DNA from: Phanerodontia chrysosporium
Lineage: Eukaryota; Basidiomycota; Agaricomycetes; Polyporales; Phanerochaetaceae
Reading direction: 5' to 3'
Length of the DNA stretch: 64,000 nucleotides
Assembly: GCA_001910725.1 (NCBI GenBank)
Contig: MJGA01000026.1
Location: 248,001 to 312,000 of the forward strand
How positions within the stretch are numbered: the first letter of the stretch is position 1; every line of letters starts with the position of its first letter. The notes beneath the pieces are model-generated. The model saw nothing but the letters and a program-made list of their open reading frames with translations, ran no database searches and was not told the origin of the DNA. This document shows positions 45,256 to 56,176 of this stretch, piece by piece. Both the position numbers and the translations under genes were made by a program.

Positions 45256-46401
45256 ATGAAGTTCTCAGCGACCCTCATTTCCATCGCACTCGCACTCGCA
45301 GGCTCCGCTCAGGGTCACGGCCACGTCTTCCGCCGCGGCCCCTCCGCGACCTTCACGCCCTCGAACCCCACGCCTGCCCCGTAAGCGCGCTTTGACCTTC
45401 CGTCGTAGCCTGGGATACTGACCCGGAGCGCAGGGCGCCGCCCCAGTCCGTCAACCCCACCAACACGATCAAGCGTGGCGTGTCGTACAACGACCCGAAG
45501 GCCGCCGACTTGTTCGGCTCCAAGTGCGTCCATCACCGCCGTGTGCTCCGAGACGCGATGCTGACCCTGCGCGCGCGCGCCGCAGGATCTCCTGGCAGTA
45601 CAACTGGAGCCCCATCCCCGGTGGCAACGTCAACTCGGGCAGGGAGTTTGTGCCCATGCTCTGGGGCGCCGACCAGGGACACACGCAGAACTGGATCGAC
45701 GATGCCACCGCTGCCATCGCCGCTGGCGCTACGCACCTCCTCGGGTAAGTCGTGCCTCACGGCGGGGCGCCTACGCGCGTGTGCCTGCCATCTGTCAAGG
45801 CTACGCGTCGCGTCGTTGTCCCCGCGATCAATTGCGTTTCGGGATCTGTGATGCTCACACGCCCTGCCCCTTGCAGATTCAACGAGCCCGACCTCGGCGC
45901 GCAGTCGAACCTGACGCCGCAGCAGGCCGCCGACGCGTGGAAGAAGTGGATGGAGCCGTTCGCGGGCAAGGCCAAGCTCTGCTCGCCTGCGATCACGAAC
46001 GGCGGCCCGCCGATGGGCACCGCATGGCTCGACACGTTCCTCAGCCTCTGCGAGGGCTGCACGATCGACTGCATCGCGATCCACATCTACGACAGCTCGA
46101 GCAACGTCGCGTACTTCCAGAAGTACATCTCCGATGTCGGCACCAAGTACAACAAGCCCGTGTGGGTCACCGAGGTGCGTCTTCTGCTGCTTAGGGCCTG
46201 CGTGCGCCCACTGACAGCGAGGCACAGATGGGCGCGTCGGGCACGACCCAGCAGCAGCAGCAGTTCCTGCAGACGATGCTGCCCTTCCTCGACGGCCTCG
46301 ACTCCGTCGAGCGCTACGCCTACTTCATGGCCGGCGGCAACATCCTCGTCGACGCTGCCAACAACCTCCTCCCGCTCGGCCAGACCTACAACACGATCTA
46401 A
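45256..46401 (+). CDS. Secreted GH128 endo-beta-1,3-glucanase
   Basis: Exons 45256-45380, 45434-45523, 45586-45744, 45877-46174 and 46228-46401 join to 281 residues. Residues 1-20 form a signal peptide (MKFSATLISIALALAGSAQG). The glycoside hydrolase 128 barrel begins GVSYNDPKAADLF. It carries ISWQYNWSPIP, FVPMLWG, the acid/base glutamate in HLLGFNEPDL (about residue 128), CSPAITNGGPPMGT, DCIAIHIYD, and the nucleophile glutamate in KPVWVTEMGASGT (about residue 224). GH128 enzymes such as mushroom GLU1 cut beta-1,3-glucan, which fits cell-wall remodelling or glucan turnover. The Ser/Thr/Pro linker after the signal peptide is short. The frame is intact throughout. Confidence 0.93.
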
Positions 46402-47628
46402 AGGCCTGCATCTAGACACCGCTGCGCCGGACAGCAGTCCAGCACCTCTCCTGCTAGATCCTATCTAAGCTTTTGTGCTCGTGCGCGCTGTTTATATGCG
46501 TCTTTGTCTGGTAGACTCGTGTCGCTCTCTCTCTGCTCTATGTGCAGGGCCTGGCCGCCTTGCTTGTGTGCTCTCCCCTATGGGCGAGCACCCTATACCA
46601 TAAATCGCCGTGCCTCGAGGGCACCCGCATTGTCTGCCGTGGTATCCTAGCTGGTTCGTTGTATTTGCCCGGTTCCCCTTATATCCTGTCGTGCACATAC
46701 GGTCCGTGCAATAGAATACAGATGTTCATACTCTAGGAAGTGTGTCATTGCTATGGCCGCCGGCTTTGCCTGAGAGGCCGGCTATAGGCGTGGGCGTCGT
46801 CAGAGCGGCGGTGGTCGGCGCGTGAGCGTTGGTGCGCTGGTGACGCTGCACTGCTCGAAGGGTTGCTGGCTTCTCTTCTCCCGGGGATGTGTGGCGCCTG
46901 TGGCGACTAGGCACCGGGATGCGGCGGATTGTAGTGCGAGAGCGATACTGCCGAGACGTGGACACTTGCAGCGGGCAAAGGTAGGACACGAGAGGTTGTA
47001 CGGCCCCGACATATCTCCTGCGCCGCGACTGCGAGAATATTGGCCTGCAGCTGTTCCCGGCAGACACCCTCAGGTAGGAGGGGGGTCTCGGCAGCCGTGT
47101 CGCGGCCTCGCTCTTGGTAGCCTCGGACAGTTCTTGTGCGCAGGACTGTGATTCGGACTGCATGGAATGAAAGCGACGATCTAGCAGTAAAGGAAAGGTA
47201 TAGCAATCATAGACGTGGTCTTACCGGCTGTTTAGTGCCCATGGTCATTGAAATGTGTTTTGCATGGGCATTGGAATGTGTTTTGCACGCATACAGTCAG
47301 TTTGTAGGCACCCAAGATCGTGTTTTATCTGTAGCATTGTCGTCGCGTGCCCTGGAGTCGGTACGTATACACCCGCAGGGTATCTTCCGCACACAAGCAA
47401 GTATTTTTGCGAGCCAATTTGTTCCGGGGGAAGGGCGGGCGCCACGACGGGTGAGCGCAAGAGGAAGGTTGCGTGCGCCGTGTGCGACCGGAGTCGGAAT
47501 GACGCATAGAACTCTTCAACGCGCAATTTTGACCGTCGGTCTGCACGTCTCTCTCGCTCTTCCTCCTCCTCCTCCCCCTCCCTCTTCTACAAGCCTCAGG
47601 TGACCCTTTCCACCTCACGAAAAATACC
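46402..47628. other. Intergenic with a short duplicated segment
   Basis: No coding region recognised over 1.2 kb. An imperfect tandem duplication of a roughly 22 bp unit containing aatgtgttttgcat lies at 47248-47290. Confidence 0.45.
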
Positions 47629-49830
47629 ATGCAGGTCGCCCGCGGTGTGTGCGCTGCTGCCCCGTAGTCCTCGGCCGAAATGTTCACGCGTCCGTCTCGC
47701 AGCTCGTGCCCAGCTCGGCCGGAGGATCGTGCAGTCTAGGCCGGCCGTACAACTCACTCACGCGCGAATCCCAAGACGTCTTGCGTCCACCGAGGCGCAG
47801 TCGCAGCCCCTCGTGCGTGTCCTACGCTGTCCGCCTCGCGCCTCCTGTGTGCTGACCGCGCCTGCACAGGTCCCGCCGACACCGCCCCGGCAGTCGCGCT
47901 GGCAGCGCATTCTGCAGGCCACCGGCCGCATCACGCTCTTCACGATCGTCGTCGCCGGCGGCACCTTCTACTACATCGCGCACAAGGACCGCACCCCCGG
48001 CCCCCAGCTGCCGCACGACCCCACCAAGAAGACCCTCGTCATCCTCGGCAGCGGCTGGGGCGCGACCAGCCTGCTCAACTCGCTCGACACGGAGGATTAC
48101 AATGTCGTATGTGTCATGTCTTGTTTCTGCAGTACACTGTGCCTGAGCGTATCCTCAGTTCGTCATTAGCCCGCGCAACTACTTCCTCTTCACCCCGCTT
48201 CTCCCTAGCGTCGCGACTGGCACGCTCAGCCCTCGCTCTATCATCCAGCGTATGTCTATTGGGCAATGCAGACTTTCCCCCCAGCTAATTGCTGCACGCG
48301 ACAGCTACGCGGTACATGACGCGTCACAAGAAGCGTCAAGTATCGGTTATTGAAGCATCAGCGACGGATGTTGACCCTATTAACCAGACCGTGACCTTCA
48401 AGGGCAAGTATCTTTGCCAAGGTTCTGCTACCTCGAATATTGACAATACGTGTAGACACTTCCGAGGTGCAAGGTCTTGTTTCGTCTACCACCATGAAGT
48501 ACGACTACCTCGTGTACGCTGTCGGTGCCGAGACCCAGACCTTCAACATCCCGGGTGTGCGGGAGCACGCATGTTTCATGAAGGAGCTCGATGACGCGGA
48601 AAAGGTGCGCAGCCTTATGGCATTTGTGATAAAGTGCTCATCTCCGCCCGTAGATGCAACGGCGTTTCCTCGATTGCCTCGAGTCTGCTGCGTTCCCTGG
48701 ACAGAGCAAGGAAGAGGTTGACCGTCTTCTGCACATGGTGCGTTGCACTTTTTGGACCAAACGACTTCTCAATGACACGGGCTGCAGGTTGTCGTTGGTG
48801 GAGGCCCGACCGGTGTGGAGTTGAGGTGTGTCACACGACCGCACAATGTGTTTCAATCATTGACGGTCTCGCAGTGGTGAACTCCACGACTTCCTCGAGG
48901 ACGATCTGCGCTCGTGGTACCCCGAGCTTGCGGACAGCATCAAGATCACCCTCGTCGAGGCCCTGCCGTCCGTGCTGCCGATGTTCAGCAAACAGCTGAT
49001 CGACTACACCGAGAGCACCTTCAAGGCGGCCAAGATTGACATCATGACCAAGACTATGGTCAAGGAGATCAAGGAGAAGAGCGTCGTGCTCCAGATGCCC
49101 GACCGAAGCATCGCCGAGGTGCCCTGCGGCATGGTTGTCTGGGCCGCCGGCAACACGCTCCGACAGGTGACGCGCGACCTGATGGCGAAGCTGCCCGAGG
49201 AGCAGACGAACCGGCGCGGGATCACCGTCGACGAGTCGCTGCGGATGAAGGGCGCGCGCGGCATCTTCGCGATCGGCGACTGCACCGCGACAAGCTACGC
49301 GCCAACGGCGCAGGTCGCCGCGCAGGAGGGCGCGTACCTCGCGCGCGTATTCCGCCAGCTCGCGCGCCGCGACCAGCTTGCCGCACAGCTCGACGAGGTC
49401 CGCCGCCTGCCCGACGACGACCCCGAGAAGAAGGTCAAGGTCGAGGGTCTCGAGAGCCAGATCGCCAAGGTGGACAAGATCCGCCCGTTCAAGTACTCGC
49501 ACCAGGGCTCGCTCGCGTACATCGGCAGCGACAAGGCGATCGCGGACCTGCCGTTCTTCTCGACCGGAAACGTACGTCGCGTGTGCGGACTCGCATGTTG
49601 GAGCGGATGCTGACAGGAATCCGCCTCTGTGTGTGCAGCTCGCGACGGCAGGTGTCGCGACGTACCTCTTCTGGCGCAGCGCGTACCTCAGCAAGCTCTT
49701 CTCGCTCCGCAACCGTGCGCTCGTCGCGACGGACTGGATCAAGGTCAAGATCTTCGGACGGTGGGTTTCCCTTACGTATTTTGAACGTGTCCCGGCTGAC
49801 CCCTCTTGCAGTGACGTGTCCCGCGAGTAG
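47629..49830 (+). CDS. NDE1: Mitochondrial type II (alternative) NADH dehydrogenase
   Basis: A rotenone-insensitive, non-proton-pumping NADH:ubiquinone oxidoreductase of the inner membrane. An Arg/Ser/Ala-rich targeting region ends RRLASTEAQ, followed by a membrane-anchoring helix ([17 protein letters not shown]). The FAD loop [13 protein letters not shown] comes next, then [32 protein letters not shown], the NADH loop [12 protein letters not shown] and [11 protein letters not shown]. The C-terminal blocks are [10 protein letters not shown] and [17 protein letters not shown]. It ends FGRDVSRE. An inserted [13 protein letters not shown] segment resembles external (NDE) enzymes. The ATG at 47629 is not in frame with the presequence, and one junction near 48460 is one base off, so two to three bases are probably missing in the 5' half. 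Confidence 0.88.
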
Positions 49831-50290
49831 ACGCACCGCGCATCCCACGCGCCGTCACCTCCATCCCTACCAGTCAAAAACCCTAGATAGTGTACACGGC
49901 TACGATCTATATATTCCCTGAGGCCGCGGCTCCTCTTTCGCACCCTTGCCCATACGTTCATGTAGCGCCACCACAATACCCGTATACGGCCCTAATCCAC
50001 AGAGACGACACCCACCATAGACGGTCCTGCTGCGGCCACCTGTCCCTCCTTTGAGCACCTCTTCTCTTCGCGCGTTCGTTTGTATGCGTACCCTGCGTCC
50101 CGCACGGGCCCGTTGGTTCTTATCGATATCGTGTTTTGTTGATTGTTTGAAAGATAGACAATGCAGCTTAGACTTGTTTTTTCGCCCTTCGTGCAATGAT
50201 GTTTTCCTGAGTGGGATAATGGTGAACACATGCAGACGTTTGGTTATGTTATTGGGGCTGACGAGAGGAACCATGTACATGCGATTCAAC
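49831..50290. other. Intergenic
   Basis: No coding region recognised; long chance frames run through this region and the tRNA. Confidence 0.45.
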
Positions 50291-50369
50291 GGCGCTATAG
50301 TGTAGTGGTTATCACTTGGGATTCTGATATCAAATTCCCAAAACCCAGGTTCGAGCCCTGGTAGCGCCT
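50291..50369 (+). tRNA. tRNA-Gln (anticodon CTG) with a very short intron
   Basis: The acceptor stem GGCGCTA pairs fully with TAGCGCC, and the T arm is CCAGG-TTCGAGC-CCTGG. The anticodon stem TGGGA/TCCCA encloses TTCTGA with anticodon CTG. Between base 37 and the 3' stem are eight bases, one more than the single base 38 allows by seven, so an intron of about 7 bases at the canonical 37/38 site is implied. A TTTTTC run downstream suits Pol III termination. Confidence 0.85.
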
Positions 50370-50757
50370 TATGATTTTTCTTTTTGCCTTCGTAAAGTTG
50401 CGCCGTCGTTGGCCAATCGTATGCGTACTGCCACACAATTTTGCAGTTGATACGTTCCACAATTAAGAGTCTAAGCAGACGTTCTAACGCGTATGTACTC
50501 GTATAACAAAGCCTTAAACAACAACACGCCAGCCAGCAGGACCAAGACTCGCCTCTGCCGTACACAGGAAGCGCAGTTCTGCCCAATGGGATGCTAATCC
50601 GTCTGTTGGCTTTATCCAAAAGGTGTACATTTCGATTGATTACATTGCGTTGGTATACGAGAGGAACAACACCGATGCACGAGGGTCGTAATAAGGGAGT
50701 GTGCGAGCAGGCACGCAAAAAGGGCCGAAGCATGTATCCATCGGGGTATCTTCTACT
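50370..50757. other. Intergenic
   Basis: Nothing coding is supported between the tRNA and the myosin light chain gene. Confidence 0.45.
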
Positions 50758-51489
50758 TCACTGGCTGAGGATCGTGCGCACAAAGGACTCGTAGTTCACG
50801 TTGCCGTCGCTGGCATCGGGCATCAGTATCATGTGGGGCGCCGGATGGGGGAGGGGAGGGGGAAAACACGTACGGGCCGATCTGGACACCCTTGAGCAGC
50901 TCGTCGACCTCCTCGTCCGTCATCTTCTCGCCGAGCTGCGTGAGCACGTAGCGCAGCTCACCCGCGCCGATGAAGCCGTTGCCCTCCTTGTCGAACACCT
51001 GGAAGCCACGGATGAACTCCTCTGCAAGCGGGCGATCAGCACGCGCCGCGAGAGGAGGAGGAGACGCAGCGCGTACCTGGTGTCCCCGCGGGCTTGAAGC
51101 CGTCGGGGCGGTTCAGGATCGTGAGGAACGTCTTGTAGTCGACTGGGGGTCGCGCATCGCAGCGCGCCATCGTGAGCACGCGCCCGGCACCGTGCCACGG
51201 GCAGGACACTCACCGTCCTTGGGCGCCGATGCGACGATCTCCGCGACCTCTGCCTGCGTCGGGTTCTGGCCGAGCGCACGGAGGAGGTCGCCAAGGACCT
51301 CGCGCGGGACCGCGCCCGTGCCGCGCTTGTCGAAGAGCGCGAAGGCCTCCTTGTACTCTGTGTTGCGCCCGTGTCAGGCCCGCCTGCCGCGCACGAGAGG
51401 GACGAGGGAGACCGACCTGCGTTGTCGCTCTGCGCGGCGTTGGCGGTCAGCGTGGGGGCGTGGGTAGGAGGGTGCAGGGTGCGTACCAT
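50758..51489 (-). CDS. cdc4: Essential myosin light chain (Cdc4/Mlc1-type EF-hand protein)
   Basis: Six exons (51489-51487, 51429-51417, 51357-51214, 51142-51077, 51021-50874, 50809-50758) join exactly to 141 residues. The first coding exon is the ATG alone, the second only 13 bases. The protein is calmodulin-like, with EF-hand helices [44 protein letters not shown] and [11 protein letters not shown]. It ends [12 protein letters not shown]. Most loops lack the full set of calcium ligands, as in essential light chains. The size equals Cdc4 of fission yeast, which binds the IQ motifs of type II and V myosins at the cytokinetic ring. Confidence 0.92.
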
Positions 51490-51909
51490 GGTGTGGGAGG
51501 GCGGGTGTGTGGTGGTTGACGACGAAGCTCTGAGGTGTCCTCGTTTGGCGCGCGGCGAGCGATGCACTGCACCGACGACGGTCGCCATATCCGGAACTGA
51601 TCCGCCCATGTCACGTGACTGTATTCCACTCGCCAACGACGTTCTCGAGGTCGCGCACGCAGGCGGGACAGAGAGGGGTCGTACAATATGAATGATGAAG
51701 CGCACGCTATTGTTATCAATCACAAACATCCATATCTCTCTCCCGAGAGTATCCTCTCAGTAGCGCAGCAGCTTGAAAATTCGTTGACGGTCGAAATGTT
51801 TGGAAGACCTGCAGGTACTACTGTGAATAGCCGCGCGCTGGCGGAGCGCTCATCAAGATCGCCTCGCTTTACAAGCTCGCACAGTTCGTTCGTTCTCTCT
51901 TCTCTGATT
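51490..51909. other. Intergenic
   Basis: Upstream region of the myosin light chain gene; no further gene seen. Confidence 0.4.
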
Positions 51910-51910
51910 C

Positions 51911-51980
<70 letters not shown>
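51910..51980 (+). repeat. Homopolymer tract of about 70 T
   Basis: An uninterrupted run of roughly 70 T on the plus strand (poly-A on the minus strand), flanked by CTGATTCG and CGATCACAG. It is far outside the base composition of the surroundings. It could be a microsatellite, the A-tail of a retroposed sequence read from the minus strand, or a sequencing artefact. No gene-derived sequence was recognised upstream of the A tail. Confidence 0.95.
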
Positions 51981-53146
51981 CGATCACAGCGTTGACAGTT
52001 CACAGTGGGGCTGTCATGCAGCGCTCTCCGACGACCACGCTCCTCATGAGACGAAACACCCGTAAGATGAATGTTTACGCGCATTTCTATCATAGACGTT
52101 TTTTCTTTTTTGTCAGCTGACTCTACCTCGAACGAGTCACTGCGGGCGCAGACGTGCAGGGGGCTGTCCATACGCGATCCAAAAGAGAACTGCACTTCCG
52201 AGCACGACACCGCACGCAGCTTCCCTCTTCCCGGCACCTCGACCGCAGCAAGGCCACTCGTGCACTGCTAGGGCAGCCAAGCAGGCTCAACAGAAGCCTC
52301 AAGTGCGAGCTACACCAATCTACATGTGCATCTCCGTGGTCTTTGTCCCACCCCATCAACCTATTGTCGTCGAACATCGCCCAGATATGTGGCTTTTGCT
52401 TGTGCCAGCGACTCGTTGCTGCGCATCCCATCGAGGTCCGCGTCGTCTCTCCGATTCGCTCAGCGTGTCTATCGCACCCGCGTCACCGGATCGCGGGTGT
52501 GGCACTCAGTGAGGCCTTTTCGCCGAGCCTATCTGGTAGCTGCGGTGCGCAAGTGTGTATGTGCGGGACACGGGGTGTCGCGCGATATGTCGATCGACGG
52601 GCCGCTGCGAGCCCTCTTCCACTGAACCTTCTGTGTCCGGCAGCTTGGTAGCGCCGCATATGTCAACGGCCTCCACTGTCCGGTGTCGCGACGTGCCTAG
52701 GGCTGGCATCGCCATCTGCCAGTCATGCAATTTTCTCTCGTAGTCCTGTTTCTGGTCGACGCTGTACTCCACACTTGCGAGAGCCACGGGTGTAGCCCAC
52801 CGCCGAGGCGCTCTTGAACGAATGTTTGATTTGGTGTCCAAGTATACACGTCGCGGTGGTGTCGGTACAAGACGCAGGCATCGTTGCGAAAGATTTGGTG
52901 GAGCCGTAGCCCCGAATGTCTAATCGATTAGCACAGGACGCGGCCTGCGTGACCTATGCTGTTATGTGTACACCATCTTCCAAGCCTGCGACATATCAAG
53001 AGATTCCAGTAGGGGTATCACCGGCCCATTACGACGTGTCTGCGCGGGGTCGTAAGTGTGGAGCGCAGGAGAGACGTCGACGTGGCACGCACATAGTGTA
53101 GAAAGAGAGAGACTTGACACCCAAAAAAAATCGTACAGCCCCTGCG
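51981..53146. other. Intergenic, no gene recognised
   Basis: About 1.2 kb with scattered ORFs on both strands that show no domain and no consistent splicing. Confidence 0.4.
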
Positions 53147-53618
53147 CTAGAGCTCGACCCAGTTCGCGACGCGCGTGCTCGTGTCGTTCCACCGCCAGTT
53201 CATGACAAGTTGCGAGATGGACTCTGCGACGCCGACGTCGGGGTTCTCCTGGCCGAGTAGGTAGTACTTTGTGCGTCCGACGACGAAGGCGAGGTGGTGC
53301 GGGAAGTAGAGCCAGAAGCCGGTCGCGAGCAGGATGAGGAGGGTGCTCCAGACGGTCACTGGGCGTTTGTCAGCGTTGCTCTGCGCGCAGAACACGGGAG
53401 GACGCACAGAGGAGGACCTTCTCCCAGGGCTGCAGCATGGACAGCGCGAAGGTCGTCTCGAACCAGAGGCGTTTGCGCCAGAGGTACGCGCCGAGCGCGG
53501 ACTCGGGCGGGCGGTAGGGGAGCGCGAGGCCGAAGAGGACGTCCGCCGTCGACGGTGACCGCTTCCAGGTCGGGAGCGAGTACTCGCAGGTCTCTGGCGT
53601 GTGTGCGCAGTGTGTCAT
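53147..53618 (-). CDS. Serine palmitoyltransferase small-subunit-like membrane protein B
   Basis: Exons 53618-53408 and 53358-53147 give 140 residues. The core YRPPESALGAYLWRKRLW is followed by ETTFALSMLQPWEKVLL and one helix (WSTLLILLATGFWLYFP), then a YYLLGQ block. This is the same order as in the gene at 43095-43522, and the intron falls at the same codon and phase within the EKV-hydrophobic segment. The two are therefore paralogues; the LEPWE of copy A is LQPWE here. A role as small activator of serine palmitoyltransferase in the ER is inferred from the motif. The C-terminal 40 residues differ strongly between the copies. Confidence 0.72.
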
Positions 53619-54990
53619 GGCGGTAGTGGGAGAGGAAGGACAAGGGTCGGTGAGAAGGCGAACGCGCGCGTGCCAAAATCAAAGTCGTTCGAGGTGCGGG
53701 GTAGCAACAGGGTTGGGGCTCTCCCACCAGGGCTGGCTCAACGCTTTAAGGTGCCACCCAGCCGAGCCATCACATGCGATTGGCCACCTAGCGCGAGAAA
53801 AACCGTAAAAACTGCGGGCGCGGCTGGGAAATGAGGGCACGGCCGCCGCGCATGTGCCAGCCCCTCCCAACACGGGTTTCATCCCGCCCCCTCGTCAGCC
53901 AGCCTACGCTCAAGGCCTCCGCCTCGCCCACACAGCCCGCGGTACGTGAAACCCCTGCGGCGAGCCAGCTCGTACGCCTGCCAAGGCCCTCGGGGTGGCC
54001 CCAGACCCCAACGGACACGCTAGGCACGCCCCCAAACTCTATGTATATGACACGATGGAGCTCGAAAGACGCGATGTTCAGACGCTTTCTCCACCCGCAG
54101 GCGGCACAGTCTGCTTCCGGAACCCACAGAAAGTCACAAGCTGCTCATATGCGGCTCCCTGCTGTACTTTCGCTGCTGGTCAGAGGCCCAGCATCTATGA
54201 GGACTGAGGGAGCCACGCCTTTCCGCGACACAGGCATTTCCGCAAGACGTCTGCTTTGCCTTCTATTGCGCACCCTGGTCCCCAGCGCAGGGAATGCGTC
54301 AGCCAGAAAGCGAGCCAGCAGCAACTGGACACTCCACTGACGAACTCAAAAGCTGCGTGCCTGGACACCCCCTGTCGATGACAGATGCGCAGGGTATCAC
54401 GCCGGACACGGCTCAAGCGGTGTTCACAAAGACGTTCGTGTGCATCATGAGACGGGTAAGGAAGTCCGTATGCAGCGGTCCATCACAGCAACAAGACATG
54501 AGTGAGTTCAGTGGCACTCATATCAGGATGTGCACTCACCCATGCACGCGTTAGACATACGATAACATCCCACGTCAGACACCTGACCTGACCGTCGGCG
54601 CGATACGAACATGAAGTCGGTTCGTCCGTCGAGTTACCTCGGTCTCGTCGCTCGCTGACCCGAACCGAATGTCGTGATCTGCGTTTATGCTCAGAATAGA
54701 CTGCCGAGAGCCCTGAACGGGCGAAAGCACGGTATGTCCTGACATATCCACCATGGTAAGCCCGAAAGAGATCACCACTACAAATGACCACGCACAGCAT
54801 TTCCGGCCGCCCGCTTGGTTACGCCTCGTTCCAGACTTTTGATAAAGGAACGACGACACCCTGTACGGAAGCGCTAGATTGTTCAGGTCCTTCGCCTCGA
54901 TGGTCCGACAGGGTACAAGCTGTCTCTGCAAACCTCTGCAATGATTTTGTATTTCTACAAGTCTGTTCCTACTCTTGGTCCAGCCTATCC
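53619..54990. other. Intergenic, no gene recognised
   Basis: No supported coding region over 1.4 kb; long minus-strand frames near 54575-54990 are continuations of the hydrolase frame past its stop. Confidence 0.4.
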
Positions 54991-56176
54991 TCAAAGTTTC
55001 GCCACGTCCTCGGACTTTTCGGCCAACAACGCCTTGAGCAGCCGTTCGGGGGTGTCCCAGTGAGCCTGCACGGCGGGTCAGCACCTCTGTCGCGCGTCGG
55101 GCCCAGAAAGGGAGGGGGCACTCACAAAGTGGTTCGCGCCGGGCAAGCACACCATGGTCACGTTCCGCATGCGGCGCCCAGCCTGGCGGTGCGCATCGAG
55201 CTCCCTGCGCAGCGCCCACGTTCCCCACGGCATCTCGTACACCGAGCGGTCGCACCAGAGGTAGCGGATCTCCGTGTCGCGCCACGCATCCTCGCCGTCT
55301 GCAGGGTAGAACCCGTCGTCCTTCATGCGCGCGTTCAGGCCCGACGCGATGCCCACCATGAGCAGCGCGAGGTCGGACCCGCCGGGGCCCGTCGGGCCCT
55401 CGTGGAAGACCTGCGCGAGCTCCGCAGGCGCAAAGTTGAGGATGCTCGGGCGCGGGTCCGCGACGGGCGTGCGGCGCTCGAGGGCGTCGGGGCTGTCGCC
55501 GTGGCTGTAGTAGCCGGTGACCCAGCGGCTGAACGCGAGGGGGCGCTCGAGCGGCGGGATCGTCTCGTCCTCGAGCGGGTGGTACTTGTCCGCGGGGAGC
55601 GCGATCCCGAGCGAGTGGCACGGCGGGTCGTACAGCACGATGCGCCGCAGGTAGTCCCGCAGCGCGACGCCGTGCGCCGCGGGCAGCGCGCCGAGCGCCT
55701 GCAGGAACGCGGTCACAAACGTCGAGCCGAACGACCACCCGACGAGCACGAGCCCGCCCCGCGCGCCGTCGGCCCGCGGGATGCCCGCCCGCGCGATGAA
55801 GGAGGCGAGGAAGTCGTGCAGCTCGTGCGCGCGGTTCGCCATGAATCGCTGCATGACCTCGATCGCGTCGGGCCCGCCGTCCTGCATGCGCGCGAGCTCG
55901 GTGCGTTCGTCCGCGTTGTACGGCTCCGAGCCCGGGAAGTCGCGGCGGTTAATGAGCACGAGCCGTGCGTTGTACTGCGCCGCGAGCGGCTCCAGCTTCC
56001 TGAACACGCCTACCTGCTGGTCAGTGGCGGCGCCTCGGTGCTCGGCGTCGGGCATGCGTACCGTTTGACCAGCCGAAACCGTGCACGATCGCGAGGGTGG
56101 TGTAGTTCGTGCTGCCGGGGACGGCGCCGGTGTCTCTGTAGGCAAGCTTGCCTAGCCTGAGGAGTGTGTCGGCCAT
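54991..56176 (-). CDS. Alpha/beta-hydrolase fold protein
   Basis: Exons 56176-56062, 56009-55126 and 55065-54991 join to 357 residues. The oxyanion-side motif LAIVHGFGWSNG lies early. The nucleophile elbow is GLVLVGWSFGS with Ser near residue 130, and a likely catalytic His is in LPGANHF near the end. Between them is a cap region with LERPLAFSRWVTGYYSHGD. No signal peptide is seen, so it is probably cytosolic. The alpha/beta-hydrolase assignment is firm, but substrate cannot be told: epoxide, ester or lactone hydrolase are all possible. The frame is intact across 1.07 kb of coding sequence. Confidence 0.85.

Noticed and set aside
52506..52841. 111-codon minus-strand frame
   Set aside because: No family features and no credible start context; surrounding 1.2 kb is otherwise gene-free.
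54784..56160. Plus-strand 458-codon frame opposite the hydrolase
   Set aside because: Antisense shadow of the GC-rich alpha/beta-hydrolase exon; Arg/Ala/Val-rich with no domain.
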